Source of the DNA: 73-13 sp035556075
GTDB lineage: Bacteria; Actinomycetota; Actinomycetes; Actinomycetales; Microbacteriaceae
Direction: 5' to 3'
NCBI GenBank assembly: GCA_035556075.1
Contig: DATMFQ010000015.1
Location: 1-64,000, forward strand
DNA length: 64,000 nt
Shown: in pieces, positions 1 to 9,356 of the stretch
Position numbering within the stretch: position 1 is the stretch's first letter
Layout: every line of letters begins with the position of its first letter
Translations under genes and position numbers: made by a program
The notes under the pieces: generated by a model
Database searches by the model: none
Told to the model about the DNA's origin: nothing
Seen by the model: the letters and a program-made list of their open reading frames with translations, nothing else

Positions 1-110
1 TCCCGGCCGCCGGGGGCCGTCCAGTCGGTCATCAGGCTTATGCTTCCACAACTCGACTACGCTGGTCGAACCGAACAACGTCCCAATGGACCCAAGCCGA
101 CGAGGTCACG

Positions 111-785
111 GTGAGCGCACGGATCTTGGTGGTCGATGACGACCTCGCCCTGTCCGAGATGATCGGCATCGTGCTGCGCTCGGAGGGTTTCGAGCCGTCG
201 TTCTGCGCGGATGGCGCGGCGGCGATCGAAGCGTACCGTTCGGTGCGTCCCGATCTGGTGCTCCTCGACCTCATGCTGCCCGGCATGGACGGCACCGAGG
301 TGTGCTCGCGGCTGCGGGAGGAGACGGGGACCCCGATCATCATGCTCACCGCGAAGTCGGACACGGTCGATGTCGTGGCCGGGCTCGAGGCGGGCGCCGA
401 CGACTACATCGTCAAACCGTTCAACCCGAAGGAACTGGTCGCCCGCATTCGGACGCGGTTGCGTCCCTCGCAACAGCCGGTCGGGGACGTCGTGCGCGTC
501 GGGGATCTCGTGCTCGACATTGCGGCGCATGAGGTGCGCCGTGGCGAGGAGCGCATCAATCTGACGCCGCTCGAGTTCGAGCTGCTGCTGGCGCTCGCGT
601 CGAAGCCGGAGCAGGTCTTCACCCGCGAGATGCTCCTCGAGCAGGTGTGGGGCTACCAGTACAAGGCGGACACCCGCCTGGTGAATGTGCACGTGCAGCG
701 GCTGCGAGCCAAGATCGAGGAGGACCCGGACAATCCGCGGCTCGTCACGACAGTTCGCGGCGTCGGCTATCGCGCGGGGGCGTGA
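111..785 (+). CDS. mtrA: DNA-binding response regulator MtrA
   Basis: OmpR/PhoB-type response regulator, 224 aa. The receiver domain (about residues 1-120) has the acidic pocket (VVDDD near residue 8), the phospho-acceptor Asp in LLDLMLPGMDG near residue 53, and the conserved Lys in VKPFNPKEL. The C-terminal winged helix (about 130-224) ends in TTVRGVGYR. It starts at a GTG preceded by a weak GAGG. The kinase gene follows 6 bases later and lpqB overlaps that, the standard actinobacterial mtrA-mtrB-lpqB operon controlling cell wall, division and osmotic response genes. The 110 bases upstream hold no visible gene. Confidence 0.96.
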   Translation: MSARILVVDDDLALSEMIGIVLRSEGFEPSFCADGAAAIEAYRSVRPDLVLLDLMLPGMDGTEVCSRLREETGTPIIMLTAKSDTVDVVAGLEAGADDYIVKPFNPKELVARIRTRLRPSQQPVGDVVRVGDLVLDIAAHEVRRGEERINLTPLEFELLLALASKPEQVFTREMLLEQVWGYQYKADTRLVNVHVQRLRAKIEEDPDNPRLVTTVRGVGYRAGA

Positions 786-791
786 TTCACG

Positions 792-2429
792 GTGCCGACC
801 TGGCTCTCGCCGCGAGCCTGGGGGCAGCGGCTCGCGCGCCTGTGGCGCTCCTCGCTGCAGCTGCGGACGATCGTCGCGACGGTCGCGCTGTCGGCCGTGG
901 CCTCGGTGGCGATCGGGACCGCGATCGCCGTCTCCGTCTCGGGATTGTTGTTCGACGCACGTCGCGACCAGGTGCTGACGCTGAGCACGAATGCGACGAT
1001 CGCCGCCCAGCGGGTGTTCGACTCGACGCCGGGTGAGGACGCCGAGATCGACTCGATCCTCAATGAGGTGATGCGGACCATCCAGTCGGCGGTGGCCACC
1101 CCCGAGGGGACGCAGTACGCGATGCAGCTCGTGCCGGGGCAGCCGGCGAGTGGCTTCTCGGCGAACACGAACTCGCCGGGCTTCGACTTCCGAGCCTGGG
1201 TCTCCGACGAGCTCGCGGCCTCCCTCGTCGACGAGGAGGAGGACCGGGTGCAGTGGCAGTCGATCGGGCTGCGCCACCCGGACGGTGCCGTGTCGCCCGG
1301 CCTCGTCACCGCGAGCCCGCTCGAGATCCGCGGTGCCCGCTACGCGCTGTATCTCGTCTATGACATCCGTGACGCGCAGCAGACGCTCGACGTGGTCCGG
1401 CTCGCGCTCGGTCTCGGTGGCCTCGCGCTCATCGTGCTCATCGGTGGCATCACCTGGGTCGTCGTGCGGCTCGTCATCGGTCCCGTGCAGCGCGCTGCCG
1501 TCACCTCGCAGCGGCTCGCGGCGGGGGAGCTCGACGTGCGTCTGCCGGTGCATGGGGACGATGTCCTCGCGACGCTCGCCCGGTCATTCAACGGGATGGC
1601 GGCGTCGCTGCGTGGGCAGATCAAGGAGCTCGCCGAGCTATCGACCGTGCAGCAGCGGTTCGTCTCCGACGTGTCGCACGAACTGCGCACGCCGCTCACG
1701 ACGATCCGCCTGGCCGGCGAGATGCTCTTCGACCGGCGTGCGGTGTTCGACGCGGACACCGCCCGCACGGTCGAGCTGCTCCACGCGCAGGTGCAGCGCT
1801 TCGAGGCGCTGCTGGCCGATCTGCTCGAGATGTCCCGCTTCGACGCGGGGGCCGCGGACATGGAGCTCGAGCCGGTCAGTGCCGTGCGCCTCGCGGAGCA
1901 GGTGATGGGCGCGATGACCTCGCTCGCGGACGAGAAGGGCAGCGAGCTCGTGCTCGTGACCCCCGGTGGCTTCGCCGAGGCGGACGTCGACCCGCGCCGG
2001 GTGCGCCGCATTCTCAGCAATCTGCTCGGCAACGCGATCGATCACGGCGAGGGGCAACCGATCGAGGTGTGGGTCGATTCGGATGCCGACGCGATCGCGA
2101 TCGCGGTGCGCGACCACGGGGTCGGGATCTCGGCGGCGCAGCTCGACCGGGTCTTCGACCGCTTCTGGCGGGCCGACCCGTCCCGGCAGCGCACCACCGG
2201 CGGCTCTGGGCTGGGCCTGGCGATCTCACTCGAGGATGCGGCCCTGCACGGCGGCTGGCTCGAGGCATGGTCCGCGCCCGGCCGCGGGTCCTGCTTCCGG
2301 CTCACGCTGCCCAGGCGACCGGGCGAGCCCCTCACGTCGTCGCCGCTCGACTTGCCGCCGGCCGCGCCGGAGCCGGAGTATGTGACGGAGCCGCGCCCCC
2401 ATTCCTCGTCGACGGAGTCACGCACATGA
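792..2429 (+). CDS. mtrB: Sensor histidine kinase MtrB
   Basis: Membrane histidine kinase, 545 aa, partner of the MtrA regulator encoded just upstream. It has a first membrane segment at about residues 28-52, an extracytoplasmic sensor loop, a second segment at about 205-228 (GLALIVLIGGITWVVV), a HAMP linker, the HisKA phospho-acceptor in SDVSHELRTPL (His near 296) and a HATPase domain with the N box (LSNLLGNAIDHG) and G boxes (DHGVGIS, GGSGLGLAIS). The start is a GTG. The stop overlaps the lpqB start in ATGA, which implies translational coupling. Confidence 0.96.
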   Translation: MPTWLSPRAWGQRLARLWRSSLQLRTIVATVALSAVASVAIGTAIAVSVSGLLFDARRDQVLTLSTNATIAAQRVFDSTPGEDAEIDSILNEVMRTIQSAVATPEGTQYAMQLVPGQPASGFSANTNSPGFDFRAWVSDELAASLVDEEEDRVQWQSIGLRHPDGAVSPGLVTASPLEIRGARYALYLVYDIRDAQQTLDVVRLALGLGGLALIVLIGGITWVVVRLVIGPVQRAAVTSQRLAAGELDVRLPVHGDDVLATLARSFNGMAASLRGQIKELAELSTVQQRFVSDVSHELRTPLTTIRLAGEMLFDRRAVFDADTARTVELLHAQVQRFEALLADLLEMSRFDAGAADMELEPVSAVRLAEQVMGAMTSLADEKGSELVLVTPGGFAEADVDPRRVRRILSNLLGNAIDHGEGQPIEVWVDSDADAIAIAVRDHGVGISAAQLDRVFDRFWRADPSRQRTTGGSGLGLAISLEDAALHGGWLEAWSAPGRGSCFRLTLPRRPGEPLTSSPLDLPPAAPEPEYVTEPRPHSSSTESRT

Positions 2430-4120
2430 CCGCCCGCCCGCTCGCTCGTCGCCTTGCCGGCGGCCTGGTCGCGCTGCTGACGGCCGGCCTCCTCCTCACC
2501 GGCTGCGGCGGGCTGCCGAGCTCCGGCCCGGTGCACGCCGGTCCCGCCCTCGGCGAGGTCGACCCCGACTATGTCGTCTCCCCGTCGGGGCCGGCGGAGG
2601 GGGCCTCGCCGCAGGAGATCCTCGGCGGTTTCATGCTCGCGGTGCGGGCGCCGCAGGCGGACTACCAGATCGCCCGGCAATTCCTCACGGAGGAGTTTGC
2701 GTCGCAGTGGAAGCCGGACGCGGGGGTGGCGATCCGCACCGGCCTCGCCGAGACGCAGGAGTCGGCCGCGTCGACGGCGGAGGAGCCGGTGCTGCACTAC
2801 GAGTACCTCATGGCCGCGTCGGTCGACGCGGAGGGCCGCTACCGGGAGCAGTCGCCGGCGACCGAGCGGACGGCGGAGCTGCGCTTCGTGCAGGAGCATG
2901 GGCAGTGGCGCATCGCCGCCGCACCCGACGGGATCATCCTCGGCACGGTCGCGTTCACGCGGGCCTTCACCTCCGTCCCGCTGTACTTCTTCGACCCGAC
3001 GTTCCGGTACCTCGTGCCCGACGTGCGCTGGTTCGCCTCGCGCGCCTCGACCCCGGCCATCGCCGTCACCGCGCTGCTGGCGGGCCCCGACGCCTGGCTG
3101 TCGCGCTCCCTCGTCTCCGGGTTCCCCGCCGGCACCCGAGTCGGTCCTGGAGGTGTGGTCGTCTCGGAGGGACGCGCCGTCGTCGACCTCACCTCGCAAG
3201 CGTCCGCCGCGGACGGGCAGGCGCTCGACCGGATCCGGCAGCAGCTTGGTGCGACGCTCGGCACCGCGGAGGTCGAGATCCGCGCCGCGGGGGTCCCGCT
3301 CGTCCCGGTGCCCAGCGGTGCGCCCGCGACGATCGACCCGCAGCCCAGTGGTGCCGTGCTCGTCGGCACGGGCGAGGACTTCGGCTTCGGCACGGCCTCG
3401 GGCATCGTGCAGCTGAATGGGCTGACGCAGCAGATCGTCGAGGCGGACGCGGTCGCCGTCACGCTCGCCCGGGATGGCAAGAGCGCGGCGGTGCTCACGC
3501 TTGCGGGCGCGGTGCAGTATCTCGCGGTGGGCGCCGCCGAGGCGACGCCCATCGACGCGCGTCCGGGGCTCATCGCGCCGGCACTCGATCAATTCGGGTT
3601 CGTGTGGACCTCGGATGCGGGACCGGGCAGCCGGATCGAGGCGTTCGACCGGCTCGGCCAGCCGGTCGGTGTCCTCGTCGAGGGCCTGCCCGAGGACGCG
3701 TCGATCGTCTCGATCGCGGTGTCGCGCGATGACACTCGACTCGCGCTGGCGACGCGCAGTGGGCTCGGCAGCCGGGTGCTCGTCTACGGCATCGAGCGGC
3801 AGGAGGGGGTGCCCGTGCGGCTCGGGCCCCCCGTCGAGCTGCCGGCGCCGGGTGGCGACCTGCTCGGGGCCGCCTGGGTGAATGATCGCTCGCTCGTCGT
3901 CAGCGCACTCGGCTCGGCGGGGGAGCAGGTCCGGGTCGTGCCGATCGGCGCGCCCTCGAGTGAGCTCGGGCTGCTCGCGGGCCGCGCGCAGGTCGTGGGC
4001 GGTCGTGACGGCAAGGCGGGGATCCGCGCACTCGTCGATGGCGCGGTCATGGCTGCCGGGGCGGACGGCAGCTGGAACGGTACCGGGCTCACCGCCGTCT
4101 TCCTCGGCGTACAGCAGTAG
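2426..4120 (+). CDS. lpqB: Lipoprotein LpqB (GerMN domain)
   Basis: Probable MtrAB accessory lipoprotein, 564 aa. The N-terminus is a lipoprotein signal peptide with a basic start (MTARPLARR), a hydrophobic core and the lipobox LLLTGC, so mature LpqB would be membrane-anchored on the outer face. A GerMN-like domain (about residues 180-310) and a beta-rich C-terminal half follow. I chose the ATG that overlaps the mtrB stop because it puts the lipobox at the usual distance; an upstream in-frame extension would bury the signal peptide. In mycobacteria LpqB modulates MtrB. Confidence 0.95.
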   Translation: MTARPLARRLAGGLVALLTAGLLLTGCGGLPSSGPVHAGPALGEVDPDYVVSPSGPAEGASPQEILGGFMLAVRAPQADYQIARQFLTEEFASQWKPDAGVAIRTGLAETQESAASTAEEPVLHYEYLMAASVDAEGRYREQSPATERTAELRFVQEHGQWRIAAAPDGIILGTVAFTRAFTSVPLYFFDPTFRYLVPDVRWFASRASTPAIAVTALLAGPDAWLSRSLVSGFPAGTRVGPGGVVVSEGRAVVDLTSQASAADGQALDRIRQQLGATLGTAEVEIRAAGVPLVPVPSGAPATIDPQPSGAVLVGTGEDFGFGTASGIVQLNGLTQQIVEADAVAVTLARDGKSAAVLTLAGAVQYLAVGAAEATPIDARPGLIAPALDQFGFVWTSDAGPGSRIEAFDRLGQPVGVLVEGLPEDASIVSIAVSRDDTRLALATRSGLGSRVLVYGIERQEGVPVRLGPPVELPAPGGDLLGAAWVNDRSLVVSALGSAGEQVRVVPIGAPSSELGLLAGRAQVVGGRDGKAGIRALVDGAVMAAGADGSWNGTGLTAVFLGVQQ

Positions 4121-4266
4121 CGCGGGCCGCGCGTTCATCGGCGCGCTCCGGGCGGGGCGCGCGGGGCGGGAGCGGGAGTTATCCACGAGATCGCGTCCGG
4201 GGCAGCCATCCACAGCCGCGTGGGTGCACGATCCGAGATGCATTCGGTACCCGCCAGGATCGCAGC

Positions 4267-5049
4267 ATGTCACCGACTCGCACCGCGCCGCTCGCCCCCC
4301 TCCGCGAGGCGCTGCTCGATGCGTGGGCGCTGCTCCAGCCCATCGACTGTCTGGGGTGCGGCGCCCCGGACCGCGCTTGCTGTCGCGATTGCCGCGCCGC
4401 GATCCGCCCGGTCGCCGCTGTGCGGGTGCGGTGCGATGCCGATCCCGGTGTCCCGGTGTGGTGCGCTGCCGACTACACGGGGCCGGTGCGGGGCGCCGTG
4501 CTCGCGCTCAAGGAGGCCGGTCGAGTGGATGCCGCGCGGGTGCTCGCCCCGCTGCTGCGAGCCGCGGTCGCGGGTGCGGTGGCCGCCGCGGCCGAGGTTG
4601 CCGCGCGACCGGTGGCAGTCGGGAGCGACATCCGACCGGCGGCGGCTGACTCGAGCCGCCGCGTCGAGCTCGTGCGGGTCCCGACGACGCGGCGGGCACT
4701 CGCGCGTCGCGGGCACGACCCGCTCGCGCTCATCGTGGCGCGGGCGCGGCTCCCGAGCTCCCGGATCCTCGCGCCGCGGCACACCTGGGCTGCCGGGGAG
4801 CAGAAGCAGCGTGGCCGTGCCGGGCGGCTCGCGGCGCAGGTCGATCGCTTCCGGGCTCGGGGCAATCTCCTGGGCCGCGCATTCCTCCTCGTCGACGATG
4901 TCGCGACGACCGGCGCGACGCTGACGGCCGCCTGCCGGGCGATTCGGGCGGCCGGTGGGGAGGTGCTCGGCTGCGCCGTCGTCGCCGCCCCGGACCTGGT
5001 GCGGCGCAGCGCGCGAGCCCCGCCTGAGCGTGTCGTGACCATTCCGTGA
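4267..5049 (+). CDS. ComF family phosphoribosyltransferase-like protein
   Basis: 260 aa. The N-terminal part has a zinc-ribbon-like cysteine cluster (DCLGCGAPDRACCRDC, about residues 28-43). The C-terminal half is a type I phosphoribosyltransferase fold with the PRPP-binding signature FLLVDDVATTGATLTAACRA at about residues 204-223. The homologous gene lies between lpqB and hpf in mycobacteria and relatives. Family members are linked to competence or recombination in other phyla, but the actinobacterial substrate is not known. The 146 bases before it contain one 8-of-9 DnaA-box-like sequence. Confidence 0.9.
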   Translation: MSPTRTAPLAPLREALLDAWALLQPIDCLGCGAPDRACCRDCRAAIRPVAAVRVRCDADPGVPVWCAADYTGPVRGAVLALKEAGRVDAARVLAPLLRAAVAGAVAAAAEVAARPVAVGSDIRPAAADSSRRVELVRVPTTRRALARRGHDPLALIVARARLPSSRILAPRHTWAAGEQKQRGRAGRLAAQVDRFRARGNLLGRAFLLVDDVATTGATLTAACRAIRAAGGEVLGCAVVAAPDLVRRSARAPPERVVTIP

Positions 5050-5138
5050 CTTTTCCAGTTCGGAAGCGTACGTTGTGGCGAACAGCGCGAGCGGATCGCC
5101 TGGATCCCCCGGCCATCGCCGCGCAAGGGAGGTCAGCC

Positions 5139-5816
5139 ATGGACATCACGATCACCGCTCGAGGCCTTCAGATCACGGATCGGTTCCGCGAGTACGCGAC
5201 CGAGAAGTCGGCGAAGGTCGAGGGGCTCGCCCCCCGCTCGATCGAGCTCAGCGTGAAGGTGGGCCGCCGCGCCCCCGCGAAGGGTGGCGCCGCCGATGAC
5301 CGCGTCGAACTCACGCTCGTCGGTCCCGGCCCACTGGTGCGCGCCGAGGCGAGTGCCGCGGACAAGTTTGCGGCGTTCGACCTGGCCTACGGCAAGCTCA
5401 TCGAGCGAATCCGGGCTGGCAAGGATCGTCGCAAGGTGCACCGTGGTCGGCACCGCCCGGCCTCCCTCGCCGAGGTGGCGGCGGACGGCTTCAGTGCGGT
5501 GGACGTCACCCCGGCGAGCGCGGAGGTGCTGCGCGCCGTCGCGACCGGCTCCATCCCGGTGATCGGCGAGGAGACGGTCGACCACGGCGAGTCCCCCGTG
5601 GTGATCCGACACAAGGTGTTCCCCGCGGAGACGATGACGCGCGAGGACGCGGTCGACCGGATGGAGCTCGTCGGCCACGACTTCTTCCTCTTCGTCGACG
5701 CCACCACCGACCGCCCGAGTGTTGTCTACCGGCGCAAGGGGTGGGCGTATGGCGTCATTGCGCTCGACGCGGAGACGGTGCCCGCCGAGGAGCCTGCTGG
5801 GCGCCGCCGCGCCTGA
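5139..5816 (+). CDS. hpf: Ribosome hibernation promoting factor, long form
   Basis: 225 aa from ATG 5139, which follows AAGGGAGG at the right distance. An in-frame start 93 bases upstream lacks such a site and adds residues unlike the family. The N-terminal S30AE domain (MDITITARGLQITDRFREYA onward, to about 105) binds the 30S subunit; a linker leads to the C-terminal dimerisation domain (about 165-225, with VIRHKVFPAETMTREDAV and HDFFLFVDATTDRPSVVYRR). This two-domain form makes 100S ribosome dimers or stabilises idle ribosomes. It sits just upstream of secA, as in other Actinobacteria. Confidence 0.95.
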   Translation: MDITITARGLQITDRFREYATEKSAKVEGLAPRSIELSVKVGRRAPAKGGAADDRVELTLVGPGPLVRAEASAADKFAAFDLAYGKLIERIRAGKDRRKVHRGRHRPASLAEVAADGFSAVDVTPASAEVLRAVATGSIPVIGEETVDHGESPVVIRHKVFPAETMTREDAVDRMELVGHDFFLFVDATTDRPSVVYRRKGWAYGVIALDAETVPAEEPAGRRRA

Positions 5817-5909
5817 GGGCCTCCCAGCCAGCGGGAAGGCGGGCGTTGACCTCGCCCGCTAGACTCGCCACCGCGCTCCGTTGGGCGCGGCAGAAGCGAG
5901 GTGCAATCC

Positions 5910-8726
5910 GTGGCGAACGTGCTCGAGCGCGTGCTCAGGGTCGGCGAGGGCCGGCTGCTCCGCAAACTCCAAAGGATCGCCACGCAGGTCGGCGCGCTTG
6001 AGGACGCCTTCGCGGAGCTCAGCGATGACGAGCTCCGCGAGGAGACCACCGATTTCCGCGAGCGATATGCCGCTGGCGAGGGGCTCGATGACCTGCTGCC
6101 CGAGGCGTTCGCCGCTGTGCGGGAGGCTGCCAAGCGCACGATCGGGCTGCGTCACTTCGACGTGCAGCTCATGGGCGGTGCGGCGCTCCACTTCGGTGAC
6201 ATCGCCGAGATGAAGACTGGTGAGGGCAAGACGCTCGTCGCGACGCTCGCCGCCTACCTCAATGCGATCCCGGCCAAGGGCGTCCACGTCATCACCGTCA
6301 ACGACTACCTGGCGAGCTACCAGTCCGAGCTCATGGGGCGCGTGTACCGTGCACTCGGCATGACGACGGGCTGCATCCTCTCTGGCCAGACACCCGAGCA
6401 GCGCCGCGAGGAGTACGCCGCCGACATCACCTACGGGACGAACAACGAGTTCGGCTTCGATTACCTCCGCGACAACATGGCGTGGCAGGCGAGCGACATG
6501 GTCCAGCGCGGCCACCACTACGCGATCGTCGACGAAGTCGACTCGATCCTCATCGATGAGGCCCGGACGCCGCTCATCATCTCGGGGCCCGCCTCCGGCG
6601 AGGCGAACCGCTGGTTCGGCGAATTCGCCCGGATCGCCACGAAGCTCGTTCCCGAGGTCGACTACGAGGTGGACGAGAAGAAGCGCACGATCGGCGTCCT
6701 CGAGCCCGGCATCGATAAGGTCGAGGACCAGCTCGGCATCGACAACCTCTACGAGTCGGCGAACACCCCCCTCATTTCCTTCCTCAACAACGCCATCAAG
6801 GCGCGTGCCCTCTTCAAGCGCGACAAGGACTACGTCGTCATGAACGGCGAGGTCCTCATCGTCGATGAGCACACCGGTCGCATCCTCTCCGGGCGTCGCT
6901 ACAACGAGGGCATCCACCAGGCGATCGAGGCGAAGGAGGGGGTGCAGGTCAAGGCGGAGAACCAGACGCTGGCGACCGTGACCCTGCAGAACTACTTCCG
7001 GCTCTACGACAAGCTCGCGGGCATGACCGGCACGGCCGAGACGGAGGCTGCCGAGTTCATGTCGACCTACAAGATCGGTGTCGTGCCGATCCCGACGAAC
7101 AAGCCGATGATCCGCAAAGACCAGCCCGACCTCGTGTACAAGAACGAGGATGCCAAGTTTGCGATGGTCGTCGAGGACATTGCGGCGCGGCATGAGCAGG
7201 GACAGCCGGTGCTCGCCGGCACCACCTCCGTCGAGAAGTCGGAGCGCCTGTCCCGGATGCTCGCGAAGAAGGGCATCAAGCACGAGGTCCTCAACGCGAA
7301 GAACCACGCGCGCGAGGCGAAGATCGTCGCGCAGGCGGGCCGACTCGGCGCCGTGACGGTCGCGACCAACATGGCCGGCCGCGGCACCGACATCATGCTC
7401 GGTGGCAACGCCGAGTTCATCGCCGTCGAACGGATGCACGAGAAGGGCCTCTCGCCGGTGGAGACCCCGGACGAGTACGAGGCCGCGTGGGACGCGGTCT
7501 TCGCCACGGCCCGTGCGGAGGTCGAGGCCGAGGCGGAGCGGGTGCGCGCGGCGGGCGGTCTCTACGTCGTCGGCACCGAGCGGCACGAGTCTCGTCGCAT
7601 CGACAACCAGCTCCGCGGCCGCTCCGGACGACAGGGCGACCCCGGCGAGAGCCGCTTCTACCTCTCGCTCGAGGACGACCTCATGCGGCTGTTCAACGCG
7701 GGCGCGGCCGCGGCACTCATGAAGAATGCGCCGGATGACGTCGCGATCGAATCCGGTGTCGTCAGCCGGGCGATCCGGTCAGCGCAGTCGCAGGTCGAGG
7801 GCCGCAACGCGGAGATCCGCAAGAACGTGCTCAAGTACGACGACGTGCTCAACCGCCAGCGCGAGGCGATCTACGGCGACCGCCGCCAGATCCTCGAGGG
7901 CGACAACCTGCAGGACCGGGCGCAGGCCTTCCTCGCGGAGGTCATCTCCGATGTCGTCGACTCGCAGACGATGGCCGGCAGCTCGGACTCCTGGGACCTC
8001 GACGCGCTGTGGACCGAGCTCCGGACGCTGTTCCCCGTCTCGATCACGCCGGACGAGGTGATCGCCGAGATCGGCCCGAAGGTGACGACGACCGCGCTCA
8101 AGGAGGAGCTGCTCGCCGACGCGCGGCTCGCGTACCAGCGCCGTGAGGAGTCACTCGGTGAGGCCGCGATGCGTGAGCTCGAGCGCCGCGTCGTGCTGTC
8201 GGTCATCGACCGCCGCTGGCGTGACCACCTCTACGAGATGGACTATCTCAAGGACGGCATCGGCCTCAGAGCGATGGCGCAGCGTGATCCGCTGGTCGAG
8301 TACCAGCGTGAGGGCTACGCGATGTTCCAGACGATGATGGGGCAGATCCGCGAGGAGACGATCGGCTTCCTCTTCAACCTCGAGGTCTCGGTGCAGTCTG
8401 GCGCGGACGCGGCCACCCCGCAGGTGCAGGCAGCAGGACTCGAGGCGCCGGCGACGCCAGTCGCGCAGCTCCAGTTCTCCGCGCCGAGCGAGCACGCCGA
8501 TGGCGGCGTCGAGGTGCGGCGCGCCGGCGGCCAGGTCGATCGGAGCGCGACGGCGCGGGCACAGCTCGCGCAAGCGCGGCAGGCGCAGCGGCAGCAGGCC
8601 CAGGCGCCGGCCCAGCCGAAGTCGCGGAGCGCATTCGGCCAGGCGGCCGACCAGGCGGTGGAGCCGACCGAGTCGGCCGCGCCGCTCAACCGGCAGCAGC
8701 GCCGGAAGCAGTCCCGCGGCAAGTGA
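5910..8726 (+). CDS. secA: Preprotein translocase ATPase SecA
   Basis: 938 aa, housekeeping SecA1 type. It has the Walker A MKTGEGKTLVATL (about residues 100-112), the DEAD-type Walker B DEVDSILIDEARTP, the preprotein cross-linking domain, motif V/VI (ATNMAGRGTDIMLGG, and RIDNQLRGRSGRQGDPG), and the helical scaffold/wing ending in a long Gln/Ala-rich tail. The tail lacks the cysteine zinc finger of proteobacterial SecA. I chose GTG 5910, with AGCGAGG about 8 bases before it, rather than the in-frame GTG three codons upstream that overlaps that site. Confidence 0.97.
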   Translation: MANVLERVLRVGEGRLLRKLQRIATQVGALEDAFAELSDDELREETTDFRERYAAGEGLDDLLPEAFAAVREAAKRTIGLRHFDVQLMGGAALHFGDIAEMKTGEGKTLVATLAAYLNAIPAKGVHVITVNDYLASYQSELMGRVYRALGMTTGCILSGQTPEQRREEYAADITYGTNNEFGFDYLRDNMAWQASDMVQRGHHYAIVDEVDSILIDEARTPLIISGPASGEANRWFGEFARIATKLVPEVDYEVDEKKRTIGVLEPGIDKVEDQLGIDNLYESANTPLISFLNNAIKARALFKRDKDYVVMNGEVLIVDEHTGRILSGRRYNEGIHQAIEAKEGVQVKAENQTLATVTLQNYFRLYDKLAGMTGTAETEAAEFMSTYKIGVVPIPTNKPMIRKDQPDLVYKNEDAKFAMVVEDIAARHEQGQPVLAGTTSVEKSERLSRMLAKKGIKHEVLNAKNHAREAKIVAQAGRLGAVTVATNMAGRGTDIMLGGNAEFIAVERMHEKGLSPVETPDEYEAAWDAVFATARAEVEAEAERVRAAGGLYVVGTERHESRRIDNQLRGRSGRQGDPGESRFYLSLEDDLMRLFNAGAAAALMKNAPDDVAIESGVVSRAIRSAQSQVEGRNAEIRKNVLKYDDVLNRQREAIYGDRRQILEGDNLQDRAQAFLAEVISDVVDSQTMAGSSDSWDLDALWTELRTLFPVSITPDEVIAEIGPKVTTTALKEELLADARLAYQRREESLGEAAMRELERRVVLSVIDRRWRDHLYEMDYLKDGIGLRAMAQRDPLVEYQREGYAMFQTMMGQIREETIGFLFNLEVSVQSGADAATPQVQAAGLEAPATPVAQLQFSAPSEHADGGVEVRRAGGQVDRSATARAQLAQARQAQRQQAQAPAQPKSRSAFGQAADQAVEPTESAAPLNRQQRRKQSRGK

Positions 8727-8751
8727 CCCGCCGGACGTGCTGCGAGGCGAG

Positions 8752-9273
8752 TCACAGCAGGGCGATATGGGTCGCGCGCCACCGACCCTCGATGCCGACG
8801 AGCCGCATCGCGAGGGCGCGGGCCCGAGCGGGGGTCCGGATGACGGTCACGCATTCGACGATATCCTCGGCCGGTCGCTCGATGTGATGCGTGCCGTAGG
8901 CGACGCGAGGCCAGATCGTCGTGCGCCCCGTGATGCCTCGGGCGCGGCGATCGAGGGCGAGCCGCCGCTCCATCTTGGCGAGGACCTCCGGCTCGACCCA
9001 CCGCGCGACCTGCTCGAGGTCGCGCACGCCGGTGATGATCTCGAAGATGCAGCGGGTCAGATTGTGCACGAGCGGCGCCGGATCGGGTAACGGCGCGTCG
9101 CCAGTGTGCGGGGCGCGCTCCCGCTGCGGGATCGGTGGTCGGCGGTCGTCCTCGACGGCGGCGAGGTCCACAGGGATTCGCCGCTCGTGGCGGATGGCGG
9201 GCGCAGGCAACGACAATGGTCCCCCCTTATTGGACATGCGGCGTGGCACCGTTGCCACGTCCGCACCGGTCAT
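8752..9273 (-). CDS. Rv3235-family protein (function unknown)
   Basis: 173 aa, basic and rich in Ala, Arg and Pro, no signal peptide. The core (about residues 65-165) has LTRCIFEIITGVRDLEQVARWV and a C-terminal IRTPARARALAMRLVGIEGRWRATHI, which matches my memory of the Rv3235 family found beside secA in Actinobacteria. It is convergent with secA. A shorter start at 9237 (MSNKGG) is possible, since the first 12 residues look non-conserved and neither start has a clear Shine-Dalgarno. The function of the family is unknown. Confidence 0.75.
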   Translation of the reverse strand: MTGADVATVPRRMSNKGGPLSLPAPAIRHERRIPVDLAAVEDDRRPPIPQRERAPHTGDAPLPDPAPLVHNLTRCIFEIITGVRDLEQVARWVEPEVLAKMERRLALDRRARGITGRTTIWPRVAYGTHHIERPAEDIVECVTVIRTPARARALAMRLVGIEGRWRATHIALL

Positions 9274-9344
9274 GCAATCACGCGACCCCGATTTATGGCA
9301 GGTGCACCGTGCCCGGTGTGGATAACTCCGCAGGCCCGGTCGAC

Positions 9345-9350
9345 TAGCCT
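9345..9350 (+). promoter_or_regulatory. -10 element of pdtaS (leaderless)
   Basis: TAGCCT followed by exactly 6 bases and the GTG start of the kinase gene, with no Shine-Dalgarno. This fits a leaderless transcript that begins at the start codon. Confidence 0.6.
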
Positions 9351-9356
9351 GAACCC

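Noticed and set aside
57..1553. Long open frame antisense to mtrA-mtrB, and similar ones such as 57221-59200 and 2042-4273 on the minus strand
   Set aside because: These are by-products of high G+C third positions in real genes: the products are Arg/His/Asp-rich, have no family features and lie opposite clearly identified genes.
4179..4187. DnaA-box-like sequences (also a perfect TTATCCACA inverted at 9317-9325, and 33667-33675)
   Set aside because: They are isolated, kilobases apart and not near dnaA, dnaN or an AT-rich unwinding region, so they do not mark an origin.
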